From assembly GCA_964585245.1 (NCBI GenBank), contig CAZPCV010000033.1, positions 1 to 15,570 on the forward strand: a DNA stretch of 15,570 bases. Direction: 5' to 3'. Below are positions 1 through 8,281 of the stretch, in pieces. Every line of letters starts with the position of its first letter. The stretch's first letter is position 1. Below the pieces are notes generated by a model, which was not told where the DNA came from, searched no databases, and worked only from the letters and a program-made list of their open reading frames with translations. Position numbers and translations under genes: made by a program. This DNA comes from CAZEDL01 sp964585245 (GTDB lineage Bacteria; Patescibacteriota; Patescibacteriia; Magasanikbacterales; GWA2-37-8).

Positions 1-42
1 CAACGATTTTATTGGTAAGCTGATAGTTGGGTTTGAACATAC

Positions 43-222
43 TTATTGGGTAACACTTTTTACAAAACGATCAAATTCCTCTTTGCCAATCCTAAACTCT
101 TTTCCTAGTTTTAGGGCTTGTAACTTACCTGCTTTGATATAGCGATAAATGGTCATTTTAGAGACTCGTAATTTTTCTGCCAATTCTTCGACTAGATAAA
201 AATCTAGATTTGTTTTGGACAT
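43..222 (-). CDS. Small excisionase-type helix-turn-helix DNA-binding protein (59 aa)
   Basis: This short gene encodes a complete excisionase/MerR-like HTH domain (HTH_17 type). Residues 8-20 (FYLVEELAEKLRV) and 21-31 (SKMTIYRYIKA) form the helix-turn-helix, followed by a wing-like GKLQALKLGKEFRI and a terminal helix EEFDRFVKS. The ATG at 222 is the only sensible start: an in-frame TAG lies six codons upstream. No good SD is visible. It lies 57 nt downstream of the surface operon on the same strand and could be read through from it. In this family such proteins are either phage/element excisionases or small chromosomal regulators. With no integrase nearby, a small regulator is the safer reading. 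The domain assignment is firm; the target is unknown. Confidence 0.85.
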   Translation of the reverse strand: MSKTNLDFYLVEELAEKLRVSKMTIYRYIKAGKLQALKLGKEFRIGKEEFDRFVKSVTQ

Positions 223-279
223 ATACGTATCTTCTCGCTAACGCTCGAAGGTGCTGCGCTCGCACAGGGTTATTTAAAA
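223..279. repeat. Short GC-rich intergenic piece, possible REP-like repeat
   Basis: This 57-nt gap carries CGCTCG-type words (TCGCTAACGCTCGAAG, then GTGCTGCGCTCGCAC with GTGC/GCAC ends). They faintly resemble the CGCGCTCGCTTGACTCGCTTC segment of the tRNA-tail repeat at about 9589-9609. No T-run follows on either strand, so it is not a classical terminator. The relation is suggestive only. Confidence 0.25.
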
Positions 280-3225
280 TTAAAGGGCTGTTTTCTTTTT
301 CAATCCGACATTATTCCTAATTGTATCCACTTCTTTACCACCCAGATCAATATCCTCGGATTTAAGAGAAGCATAATCCTTGTGGTCATAGGTGACGTAA
401 AATTTATTATCCCCAGCCAGGAAATAATACCGCCCCTTATTGTCAGTAATTTGCGTCGCAATTAGCTTGTTGAATTGAGCGTTAAACAGGCGCACTACGG
501 CCCGACCGATCGGTGATTTGGTGGAATGGTCGTACACGATACCCCAGCTCTTGGGTTTAGGAGGTTTGGCCAGGCGATGAAATACAAACGTAATCACCAA
601 ATGACCTGCAAGTAGTGCCCCCACATACCATTTAGGCGATACATAGAAGGACGCCGCAGTAACCACCAGCCCGAGCGATGATAGAACCGACTGCACGCCT
701 CGGCCGAGTTTTTCGAGCTTTAGCCGGTGTGGCGGTTTCACATCCCCCACCGGATCAAGCGGAACATTTGCCGTAATGGCAGGGTATTTCTCGTTCACCA
801 GCACCAATTCGCCATGGTAAATATCCGGCCGTCGTCCATCCTCGGTATAGTGCTGCAATAATTTTGACGGAAAAGACATTTTGTCTTTCACTACTTCCAA
901 ACGATATTTACCCGGATTGACAGTGAAATAATACCGACCGTTTTTATCCGTGACGCGTGACTGCACCACTTTGCCGGTGGCAGCATCTACCAAGCGCACG
1001 ATAGCCAAATCAATTGGTAATTTAGTAAGCGAGTTATACACCTGGCCCCACCCCTCACGCTTGCGCTTACCGATAAGCAACACTGGTTGGAAGAATAACA
1101 GACGCAGTAATGGGAAAATATCTCCCCACGGGATGAGTGGCACCGAGCTCGCCGCAGCGACACTCACAGCGGTAGGGGCCACCACCGTCTCTACCGCTTT
1201 TTCTACTTGTGGATCATTTGATAAATTTTGTAACAACTTGGCCGCAGCCCCGGCTTGATCGGACAAATTTTTGGTAATATTTTGTAAATTTTCTCCCAAC
1301 GACTTATTAAAGTCTACGACTTCGGATAATTTCTTCGGTTTGGGCACGAGCTCGATTGAAGGATTGAACACATTATCCGTCACATCGAACAACGGGGTAG
1401 AAAACTGATAGTACCCTGGCAACGAAAACGTGGCGTAATATTTACCTTTGGGCAACACCCAGCCAAACTGGCCATCGGGCGCGGTCGTAAAATCGCCATT
1501 CTCTCCATAAAGAGCGGGGTCAACCGGTGTACCATCTTCATGAAATAACTTTACAACAACCCCGGGCAGAGGGGCCTTATTTTTGTCGGCCGCAACTTTA
1601 CCTCGGGCTTCACTAATCAGAGTAAAGGCAATTGAATCAGTTTGGCCCTTGCCGTACTCAATCGTAATAAAGCTCGGGTATGTGCCAACCGGCGGAAACA
1701 CCACATCCGTGATATACCGCTGAAGTACAGAGTCATAACGGAGCTGATGCACACCTTGACCGCTGACCGTTAACACGATAGATGCCGGCAACTCTGTAAA
1801 AACACCACGTGGCAAGGCAACAGAAAAATTAAAACCGCTTAAATTGGTAATAGTTGCCCCGTTCGGGACCAGCTGCACTTGGCGATTAGCAGCCAAAAAT
1901 TGAACATTGTCCAGCGTTACTTTGGTTACACCGGCCGGCAACTCCCCGGCGGGAGTGGCGGGCTGCGGAACGGCTGGAGTGCTGGTTGGATTTTCTCCTT
2001 CGGCCCCCGGCTGTGAGGGAACTGATGGTTTAGAGGAAGTAGCTGAAGATCCTGCCTCTGGTACCGGTCGAGAAAGTAAACAGCTCGCCGACAACGAACA
2101 TGCTTTATCCACACAATCAATCGCGCCATTTAGATCATCGTCTATTTCGTTTGTACATATTTCTTGCCCCACTAAAGGAGGTACCTCTGCCCTCGCAAAG
2201 GTGCCGGCGCTTAGATTGTCAGAAGTATCGACGGTAAAAGCACTATAATAATAGCTGACATTTACTTGGACATTTTTGTCCACTACCTGCTCTTCATTTC
2301 CAGAATATATCAACTCTCCGTCATTAATCGTGGCTGGCCGGCTGCCGATTTTTTTTATAATTCTTACTTCCTTAAAATCCGGGGCGGCGAGCGCAGAGGG
2401 ATTCTGCCAGCCGAGCACGATTGATTTCCCGACCGGTACCGCCTGAAAACGAGATACGTCCGGCGGAGGCAACTGCTCTTTCAGGGTAGTAAAGGTGGAG
2501 TCAGCCGAAGTTTGGCTATTGCCATTTTTGTCGGTAGCGATAACACGATAATGGTATGTAGTATTCGGAAACAGCTTTGCGAGCGTGAGCGCATGTGTTG
2601 AAAAGAACGACTCGTCGATCTTTTGGCTGCCATAATCTACGGTCAAGCCAAAATCAACCTCGCTCATCGTGTCCACATCAGTATTCCAACTTATGATCGT
2701 GGTAGTGCTTTGAGTAACAACTTTAAGCGCGGTAATTACCGGCAAAACTACAACGGGGTTGGCAGCCGTGGTAAAACTTCCCGTATACACCGCTGTTTGT
2801 TTGGCAGTATCAGTGACGGTAATTTTGAAAAAATACTTGGTGCTTGTAGCCAAATCCAGCAAAATTACTTGGTATGTACCGGTGATAGTTCCTTTTTTAC
2901 CGTAGTCAGTAGTTAAGCCATAATCAAACACGCTGGATGATATTCCCTTGTCATCACTCGCGCTCCAAGCAACGGTGGTGCTGGTAGTTTTTACTACATA
3001 ATTCACCGCATTTATCGTAGGAGCACTATCAGCTGGTGCCGGTGGCGCGCCCGCGCCCCCTCCTCCGCCTCCACCACCTCCACCCGAATTAGCGGAAGGC
3101 ACTGTCATCTCCACACTTACCGACCCAGTATTAGCCGCTTTTACTGACACGCTTCCCAAAAACGGAGTCAAAATCAGCGTCGTTACCAACCAAATACGCG
3201 CATATTTTTTAAATACTGTACTCAT
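280..3225 (-). CDS. Secreted/membrane FN3 and carboxypeptidase-regulatory-like multidomain surface protein (981 aa)
   Basis: Numbered from the ATG at 3225, residues 1-30 form a signal peptide (KK, hydrophobic core, VKA|A). Residues 48-57 are ten glycines. Three FN3-like domains follow at about 68-155, 160-248 and 255-350. A Cys/Asp motif lies at 357-376 (CTNEIDDDLNG, then C371 and C376) and resembles MopE-type metal-binding repeats. Next come a Pro/Ser/Thr linker (385-430), a beta domain (435-540), a carboxypeptidase-regulatory-like domain (540-627), a helical stretch (633-685) and a TM (about 690-719) followed by KRKRE. A second regulatory-like domain (724-835), a TM hairpin (845-883) and a third such domain (893-981) end the protein. 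An in-frame TTG at 3294 would add 23 residues but lies inside the upstream gene and would spoil the signal peptide. It follows the 331-aa gene by 10 nt. A structural cell-surface role is inferred; no catalytic motif is seen. Confidence 0.88.
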   Translation of the reverse strand: MSTVFKKYARIWLVTTLILTPFLGSVSVKAANTGSVSVEMTVPSANSGGGGGGGGGGAGAPPAPADSAPTINAVNYVVKTTSTTVAWSASDDKGISSSVFDYGLTTDYGKKGTITGTYQVILLDLATSTKYFFKITVTDTAKQTAVYTGSFTTAANPVVVLPVITALKVVTQSTTTIISWNTDVDTMSEVDFGLTVDYGSQKIDESFFSTHALTLAKLFPNTTYHYRVIATDKNGNSQTSADSTFTTLKEQLPPPDVSRFQAVPVGKSIVLGWQNPSALAAPDFKEVRIIKKIGSRPATINDGELIYSGNEEQVVDKNVQVNVSYYYSAFTVDTSDNLSAGTFARAEVPPLVGQEICTNEIDDDLNGAIDCVDKACSLSASCLLSRPVPEAGSSATSSKPSVPSQPGAEGENPTSTPAVPQPATPAGELPAGVTKVTLDNVQFLAANRQVQLVPNGATITNLSGFNFSVALPRGVFTELPASIVLTVSGQGVHQLRYDSVLQRYITDVVFPPVGTYPSFITIEYGKGQTDSIAFTLISEARGKVAADKNKAPLPGVVVKLFHEDGTPVDPALYGENGDFTTAPDGQFGWVLPKGKYYATFSLPGYYQFSTPLFDVTDNVFNPSIELVPKPKKLSEVVDFNKSLGENLQNITKNLSDQAGAAAKLLQNLSNDPQVEKAVETVVAPTAVSVAAASSVPLIPWGDIFPLLRLLFFQPVLLIGKRKREGWGQVYNSLTKLPIDLAIVRLVDAATGKVVQSRVTDKNGRYYFTVNPGKYRLEVVKDKMSFPSKLLQHYTEDGRRPDIYHGELVLVNEKYPAITANVPLDPVGDVKPPHRLKLEKLGRGVQSVLSSLGLVVTAASFYVSPKWYVGALLAGHLVITFVFHRLAKPPKPKSWGIVYDHSTKSPIGRAVVRLFNAQFNKLIATQITDNKGRYYFLAGDNKFYVTYDHKDYASLKSEDIDLGGKEVDTIRNNVGLKKKTAL

Positions 3226-3235
3226 AAAAAAATTT

Positions 3236-4231
3236 TTAGCGCAAAGAATGATAGCGACCAAATAGCCGCCGCAAATAGCAATAAGTGGCCACAAGCAGGC
3301 TGAACATCAAAAATCCGCCCACAATGCTCCACCACGGGCAATACCAAACTGAAAGCGTACGCACTATAGTCTGATTTGTTTTTCCGTACGTAATTTCGAT
3401 CGTTGCTGTATACTTTCCTGGCCATCGAAACAACGAAGAAAAATCGGTGTTAAGCTCATTCGGGATAACGACTGCCGTGGTGTTGAAACTTGCGGAACGA
3501 ACCCCAAAACTAAACCAGGGGGAAGGCAACCCTAGTTGATAAGTTAGCTGCCGGCTTGTCTGAGCAAACAATTCATTTCCTAAAGCCATGGTCCTTTCTT
3601 CGGCATCATCTGTCCACGGCGATTCAATCCGAATTTTCCCGCGGAGAGGCACTTCGATATTTCCTTTATTTTCTAAGCCGAGCTTGATCGTAAACGCCTC
3701 TTCTCCTACCACTGCCGTCGGATTAACGCGAGTCGTAGCTCGAACTTCTTCGTGCGCTATCCCCGCCACTTGAATTGTGACCACGGACACCAATTGCCCC
3801 CGCAGCACGGTACCGCCTGTTTCTGTGCGCGGCATAGATTCAGCCACGAGCCCAACATAATGTGAACCGGGTGCCACATCCTTAGGCACGGTTAATTCAT
3901 AAGTAAATACATGTCGAGCCTGTGGCGCTAATTCTGTCCCAGTTTCTAATGTATTAAACCATCGTTCCGCCGCATCACTCCCATTTTCAAAAATTGAACG
4001 CCCTTCTGTCGTTTGCTTTACCCCAATTACCATTGGTTTTACTAAAAGCCTTTCGGTCTCTGTGTTGACTACTTCCAAAGTAAGTTTTCGGGTCGTTCCG
4101 GGATCAACCGTAATGACATATTTGGTGGGGGAAATAGAAAAAGCCGCGGCCGGAAAACCTCCCTTTAATTCCCCCATCACACCTACCAGAATCACCGCTA
4201 TTTTTATCCAGCCGCTTATTTTCATATACAT
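3236..4231 (-). CDS. Membrane-anchored DUF916-like (WxL-interacting-type) surface protein (331 aa)
   Basis: The signal peptide covers about residues 1-30 (MYMKISGWIK, hydrophobic core, PAAA|F). An N-terminal Ig-like beta domain follows, with SPTKYVITVDPGTTRKLTL, the kind of opening seen in DUF916 and related alpha-mannosidase/NPCBM-type beta sandwiches. A second beta domain (about 165-290) contains LENKGNIEVPLRGKI. A C-terminal TM lies at about 298-320 (WWSIVGGFLMFSLLVATYCYL) with a basic tail RRLFGRYHSLR. The ATG at 4231 shares one base with the upstream stop (TAATG), which suggests translational coupling; a second ATG at 4225 is possible. In Firmicutes, DUF916 proteins are membrane partners of WxL surface proteins, and the upstream gene here looks WxL-like. 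The topology is clear, the family is probable, and the partnership is inferred. Confidence 0.82.
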   Translation of the reverse strand: MYMKISGWIKIAVILVGVMGELKGGFPAAAFSISPTKYVITVDPGTTRKLTLEVVNTETERLLVKPMVIGVKQTTEGRSIFENGSDAAERWFNTLETGTELAPQARHVFTYELTVPKDVAPGSHYVGLVAESMPRTETGGTVLRGQLVSVVTIQVAGIAHEEVRATTRVNPTAVVGEEAFTIKLGLENKGNIEVPLRGKIRIESPWTDDAEERTMALGNELFAQTSRQLTYQLGLPSPWFSFGVRSASFNTTAVVIPNELNTDFSSLFRWPGKYTATIEITYGKTNQTIVRTLSVWYCPWWSIVGGFLMFSLLVATYCYLRRLFGRYHSLR

Positions 4232-4857
4232 TAATTAACCGAGGCAATTAGCGCCAGTGTTTGATTATACGTAGCTGCGGCAGAATTAGAATTAATGGAA
4301 GCTTTAAACGTAATGGTACTGACATCACTTGTGACTGCCGTCGCTGCGGTAGCGAGCGTGAGGCCGGCCGTTACTCCCACGTCACTTGATATGACACTGT
4401 GGGTACCACTCACGGTTAGTCCGTATTCTTCGCTCCCCGCGCTTACCACCCCATCACTCACCGCCGTTAGACTGCTGCCACCCACGCTTTGTATGGCCAG
4501 CGTATAACCGCTCGATTTGTCTGTACTAACAGTTGCTACTACCGATCCGCTCTTCACGGCGGAAGCACTTAGCTCTCCCAAGCTGACCGTGCCCGTATCT
4601 AAATTCAAACTAATCGTACCCCCGTCGCTGGTTACAAAACCTCCTTGTACTTGGTAGCTCGTACTTGACACTATCCCAGCCGGAAATCCCATAATCGACG
4701 CGTTCAAACTAAAATTAGTGCTAGTGCCGACAATGCCCCCGACACCGATGGAGTCAGCATTAATAACATAATTAGTCGATGTCATACTGGCCCACGCGGC
4801 CGCCACACTGATCAAGCTTCCGCCCATTACGAGGGCTACCCAGGAACTCACTTTCAT
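4231..4857 (-). CDS. Secreted Ser/Thr-rich WxL-like surface protein (208 aa)
   Basis: A signal peptide (MKVSSWVALVMGGSLISVAAAWA|S, about residue 23) precedes a mature chain that is about 30% Ser+Thr and has almost no charged residues in long stretches. The first part carries STNYVINADSIGVGG, STNFSLNAS and STSYQVQGGF, a repeating pattern of secreted CPR proteins. The second part (about 80-208) is an all-beta domain with KSSGYTLAIQS and a C-terminal TITFKASI...TYNQTLALIASV, resembling the end of WxL domains, although no Trp-x-Leu motif is present. It has no TM or sorting signal of its own, so it would need a partner. The overlapping downstream DUF916-like gene is the obvious candidate. No convincing SD is seen upstream of the ATG. 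The density of S/T makes it a plausible O-glycosylation target. Confidence 0.78.
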   Translation of the reverse strand: MKVSSWVALVMGGSLISVAAAWASMTSTNYVINADSIGVGGIVGTSTNFSLNASIMGFPAGIVSSTSYQVQGGFVTSDGGTISLNLDTGTVSLGELSASAVKSGSVVATVSTDKSSGYTLAIQSVGGSSLTAVSDGVVSAGSEEYGLTVSGTHSVISSDVGVTAGLTLATAATAVTSDVSTITFKASINSNSAAATYNQTLALIASVN

Positions 4858-4893
4858 ATAAACGAAAATAGCATATTTTTAAATTTACTCTTT

Positions 4894-7221
4894 TTACTGC
4901 ACAGACTTAAGCTTGGCTGATATCTCGGCGTTACCCGGATTCAACTCCGCTACTTTTTGATAATAACTGCGGGCTTGCTCCTTTTTACCGAGTGATTCAT
5001 ACCAATATCCTAAGCTGTACAACGCATTAGAATTGCGGGGATCAAGCCGGACTACCGCTTCCCACAACGACACTGCACGTTTTCTATCTTCACCCCTGTT
5101 CCGATTATACAAGATCCGACCATATTGGAACAATAATTCAGGGTTATTAGAAATGTCATAGGCTACCCCCTCATATACTCCTACTGCTTTGTCTAATAGT
5201 TTTTGCTTTTCGTACACAGCCGCCAGACTCACATAGGCCGCTGCATAATCTTTTTTTAAATTTAGCGCTTCTTGGTAATTAGCAATCGCTTCATTCCATT
5301 GCCCCAACAACGCATAATTATTGCCCAAACGCCAAACTAAAAACGGGTTAGACGGCTCCAATTTCCGGCCTTCATTAATAGCGGCAATGGCCAGCTGTCG
5401 TGTTTCGGGCACCAGCAGCGCCGCATTTTCGTACATGTTGGCCAAATTTTCCCACACCTCTACTGATCGGGGAGCCAGTTCGGCAGCATATTTAGCGCGA
5501 TTAACCGCCAGCCCTAGCAAACTTCCAATCCTCTCTGGTGCCGCCTCTTTATTCTGGCCTTCTCGGACCGCTTGCAATACATATGCCTGGGCCAGCGTCA
5601 TATGGTAGCGCTCTGCCGATCCGTGTAAGTATATGGCTCTTGTTAATTTATTTTCTACCTGCGAAAAATCGGCCGCACGAAGTGCTGCTGTATATAATTT
5701 ATCAGCCGCATAATAGCGTAGCGACCAAATCTCGCCAAACGTTAGTGCACTTAAAAAGGCCACGATTACAAATGAAAACAAAACCTGCTGTTCTGCGGTG
5801 TCCTCGACAACCCATTCCTCTGTCCGGATAAGCCGATGATTTTCAAAAGAAAGAGCGGTGATTAATAGCCCTAGCAGTAGCACCCACCCCCACCAACCAA
5901 CCGGTCCAAAAGAAAACCAAATCATGCCGACAGTCAAAACCAGCCAGGCGCCGCCCACCAGAAGCAACTGCCACCTCACGTGCTTTTTTTCTAACTCAAA
6001 AACCTCAATCACGGCAGACAATCTAAAGTGAGCCCGTAATTTAACTGCCGTCATGACAAAATAAAAACCACTCAAACTGACAAGCAGACACAGGGCCATA
6101 AAAACCAACAGCCCGCCTTCGACCATTATCGCAAATATCGTATTGAACGGCTGATTGAAACGCAGAGTAGCTGCCACCGGATCCATATTCAACACCACAT
6201 TTCTAAATTGCGAAAAATCTATATTGAAAGTGCCAAGCCCGCTGCCGATTAGTAAATTTTTGGCGTTATCCGACCATGTCTTCCACGTTACAGACCACGA
6301 CTCCGAAGAGTTTAAAGCCGCTTCGATGGGCAACATCGTTTGCAGCGCCCGTGGTGTATCAAAAACAATAAAAATACCAGTAAAAATAAACAAAGCAAAT
6401 ATTACCGACAGCCAAGTTAAATCTACTTCCTGAATAAATCCAGCCCCCACTAACAACAAAAGACCCAGAGCCAACGCCACCATCACCCACACCATCTTAA
6501 AGCTAAGCAGCACCAGGGCGATTAATGACAAGGCCGCACCCGCAAAATAAAATATTTTTTTACGCGCCGGCACGCTCTTGTGCAGTAATTGACCGAGCGT
6601 CAACACCAATAACACAACCACCCATACACCAAACACCCCGTTAGAGTCGTCAATGATATTTACTATCGATCGCCCCGATAGCACCGACAGCAAGTCGAAT
6701 TTAAACAAAGAGCGCACTACAAACAAAATCAACGTCATCGTCCCGCTCCCTACCAGCGTGTCATACACCACCTGCCAACGCCGGGGTGTGGTAATAAGAT
6801 TGATGCACAGCCCATACCACGCGGCTAATAATAAAATAAAGACAAAAGAAAAAACGAAAAAGTCTGTATTGCCGATAAAACTATCTTCTCTGCTCGCCGA
6901 AAACAAAGCCGATAAAAACCCCCCTATACACAACAGTGCCCAGGGCAGATCTAGTACGGAAATCCGATACTTAATTTTTTTACCAACCATTATTTTGAGC
7001 CCCTGGGCAACCACTATAGCACCGGTCAACCAAAACAACAGATATTGTTTAGCACCTATAACCGCGCTACTTAATCCACCGTCTACCCACCACGGGAACG
7101 CAAAAACTGCCACCAACAACACTATATATGATGCCACATCAATGCCCCTTACCATCGCCTGGCGCCCTAAAGACATACGATTTTGTCTAAAAATATTTTT
7201 TACATTAGTACGTCGTTCCAT
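4894..7221 (-). CDS. O-antigen ligase / O-oligosaccharyltransferase-like polytopic protein with C-terminal TPR repeats (775 aa)
   Basis: The first ~500 residues form about a dozen hydrophobic segments, starting near residue 28. They include the Wzy_C-type loop with TWKTWSDNAKNLLIGSGLGTF and, after it, FNQPFNTIFAIMVEGG. This matches the W...G.G.G.F and N....E.G pattern of O-antigen ligases and PglL-type O-oligosaccharyltransferases. Residues 505-775 are helical TPR repeats: NPFLVWRLGNNYALLGQWNEA, AAAYVSLAAVYEKQKLLDKA, NALYSLGYWYESLGKKEQA. The family transfers a lipid-linked glycan to an acceptor at the outer face of the membrane; the TPRs would bind a partner. It is the first gene of the left operon, followed after 36 nt by the S/T-rich secreted protein. 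Whether the acceptor is protein or cell-wall polymer cannot be told. The fold call is strong and the substrate unknown. Confidence 0.85.
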   Translation of the reverse strand: MERRTNVKNIFRQNRMSLGRQAMVRGIDVASYIVLLVAVFAFPWWVDGGLSSAVIGAKQYLLFWLTGAIVVAQGLKIMVGKKIKYRISVLDLPWALLCIGGFLSALFSASREDSFIGNTDFFVFSFVFILLLAAWYGLCINLITTPRRWQVVYDTLVGSGTMTLILFVVRSLFKFDLLSVLSGRSIVNIIDDSNGVFGVWVVVLLVLTLGQLLHKSVPARKKIFYFAGAALSLIALVLLSFKMVWVMVALALGLLLLVGAGFIQEVDLTWLSVIFALFIFTGIFIVFDTPRALQTMLPIEAALNSSESWSVTWKTWSDNAKNLLIGSGLGTFNIDFSQFRNVVLNMDPVAATLRFNQPFNTIFAIMVEGGLLVFMALCLLVSLSGFYFVMTAVKLRAHFRLSAVIEVFELEKKHVRWQLLLVGGAWLVLTVGMIWFSFGPVGWWGWVLLLGLLITALSFENHRLIRTEEWVVEDTAEQQVLFSFVIVAFLSALTFGEIWSLRYYAADKLYTAALRAADFSQVENKLTRAIYLHGSAERYHMTLAQAYVLQAVREGQNKEAAPERIGSLLGLAVNRAKYAAELAPRSVEVWENLANMYENAALLVPETRQLAIAAINEGRKLEPSNPFLVWRLGNNYALLGQWNEAIANYQEALNLKKDYAAAYVSLAAVYEKQKLLDKAVGVYEGVAYDISNNPELLFQYGRILYNRNRGEDRKRAVSLWEAVVRLDPRNSNALYSLGYWYESLGKKEQARSYYQKVAELNPGNAEISAKLKSVQ

Positions 7222-7241
7222 CCAATCGGTTGAACACCTTT

Positions 7242-7250
7242 ATTATAGCA
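7242..7250 (-). promoter_or_regulatory. Extended -10 promoter for the surface operon
   Basis: On the minus strand TGCTATAAT is a perfect -10 with the extended TG. It has no matching -35 (the expected position reads TATAAG). Transcription would start about 14 nt before the ATG at 7221, giving a nearly leaderless mRNA without a proper SD. Confidence 0.6.
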
Positions 7251-7462
7251 CAAAAAATAAAAGCCTTATAGATTTTTTCGGGCCTTACTTTTAGTCAAAA
7301 ATACCGCACCGTTCTCTACTGTCGAGACCCGCCCTCTGGCTTGATGCTTCAAATTTGAACCGGCTTTTTACATAAAAAGAGTTTGTCAATATATTTTATT
7401 CTATTTGCTAAATCTTTTCAAAATTTGCTTTACTTTTTAATTAAAAAATGATATAGATATTT
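7251..7462. other. Divergent intergenic region with a GC-rich block
   Basis: This is the larger part of a 334-nt gap between two divergent genes. A GC-richer block at about 7285-7372 contains the perfect palindrome TTCAAATTTGAA (7348-7359). On the minus strand it also holds a 28-codon open frame from a TTG to the TAA at 7266-7268, without an SD. The rest (7373-7462) is AT-rich. No gene is claimed here. Confidence 0.5.
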
Positions 7463-7491
7463 TTGACATATTTGTTGTAATCTAATCTATT
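7463..7491 (+). promoter_or_regulatory. Sigma70-type promoter for the first TrmB-like gene
   Basis: A perfect -35 TTGACA (7463-7468) is followed after 17 nt by TCTATT (7486-7491, 4 of 6 matches to TATAAT). It lies about 65 nt upstream of the ATG at 7556 in an AT-rich segment. Confidence 0.45.
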
Positions 7492-7555
7492 TTAATTTTT
7501 TAGTACACTTTGTCAGGCTTGTTCAATAATTCACCCATAAAATTTCTCGTTAACT

Positions 7556-8281
7556 ATGGATCTACACTCTCGACTCAAACTTGTTGGCTTAAACACTTCC
7601 GAAATTGTTGTCTATCTTTTTTTGCTAGAAAGCGGTCTGTCGACACCTCCCATTGTTTCACGTGGAACAAGAATCGCCAGAACAAATTGTTATAATCTTT
7701 TAGAATCCTTGAAAATGAAAGGAATAATCGAAGAACAGGTGCTGCGCAATAGAAGGGCCTACTTAGCCAGTGATCCGGAATCATTGATCCGATCACTCGA
7801 AAAGAAAAAAGAAGCCATCCAACAAATTCTGCCGGATTTGCGCGGATTGTATACAGCTCAAAAAAATAAACCAAAAGTTCAATTTTATGAAGGAAAGGAA
7901 CAAGTTAAAAAAATCTATATCCAAAGTCTAGAGGCTTCCAAAATTATGGCAATTGGCTCGACCAATCATATCGAAGCGCAGATTCCAAACCTATATAAAT
8001 ACTATTTTAACGAGATTAAACGACGAAAAATTGTCTTTAAAAATATTCTAACGACAGGATCGCAACAGATTGGCCTGGAGACCAAAGAACTATTAGAGGA
8101 TTTCTATGATTTAAAATTCTTGCCCCCACAGTACAAAGACCAACCAACTGATGTTCTGATTTGGAATGATGCTGTAGCGCTTATAACGCTCAAAGAACCC
8201 GTTTTTGGCACTGTTTTAACTAGCCGCCTACTAACCCAAACATTCTCAATCTTGTTTAATCTGATTTGGAAACAACAATAA
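7556..8281 (+). CDS. TrmB-family transcriptional regulator (241 aa)
   Basis: Residues 5-75 form a TrmB-type winged helix (LKLVGLNTSEIVVYLFLLESG, then ARTNCYNLLESLKMKGIIEEQ) with the wing RRAYLASDPESLI. A short coiled segment (LIRSLEKKKEAIQQILPDL) leads to a C-terminal domain, about 105-240, with VQFYEGKEQVKKIYIQSLEAS. This is the PLD-like effector domain common in bacterial and archaeal TrmB-like proteins. In characterised TrmB proteins this domain senses sugars; no ligand can be assigned here. The gene is AT-richer than its neighbours. No strong SD precedes the ATG. It stands alone on the plus strand between minus-strand genes. One parS-like site lies inside it and another begins at its stop codon, so the locus may have a DNA-maintenance role independent of the protein. 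Confidence 0.85.
   Translation: MDLHSRLKLVGLNTSEIVVYLFLLESGLSTPPIVSRGTRIARTNCYNLLESLKMKGIIEEQVLRNRRAYLASDPESLIRSLEKKKEAIQQILPDLRGLYTAQKNKPKVQFYEGKEQVKKIYIQSLEASKIMAIGSTNHIEAQIPNLYKYYFNEIKRRKIVFKNILTTGSQQIGLETKELLEDFYDLKFLPPQYKDQPTDVLIWNDAVALITLKEPVFGTVLTSRLLTQTFSILFNLIWKQQ
7654..7669. promoter_or_regulatory. parS-like ParB-binding site 1 (inside TrmB gene)
   Basis: The sequence TGTTTCACGTGGAACA matches the bacterial parS consensus TGTTTCACGTGAAACA at 15 of 16 positions. It lies within the coding region of the TrmB-like gene. No ParB gene is in the window. Confidence 0.65.

Noticed and set aside
43..222. Excisionase-type HTH as evidence for a prophage or integrative element
   Set aside because: No integrase, phage gene or att site is nearby, and such small HTH genes also occur as ordinary regulators.
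2105..2113. Perfect DnaA box TTATCCACA
   Set aside because: It is isolated and lies inside the coding region of the 981-aa protein, with no AT-rich segment or second box nearby.
3050..3090. Triplet repeat encoding ten glycines as a phase-variation tract
   Set aside because: The period is three, so slippage would change length but not frame; the codons are also mixed, which limits slippage.
3226..3294. TTG start adding 23 residues to the 981-aa protein
   Set aside because: It overlaps the end of the 331-aa gene and would bury the clear signal peptide that begins at the ATG at 3225.
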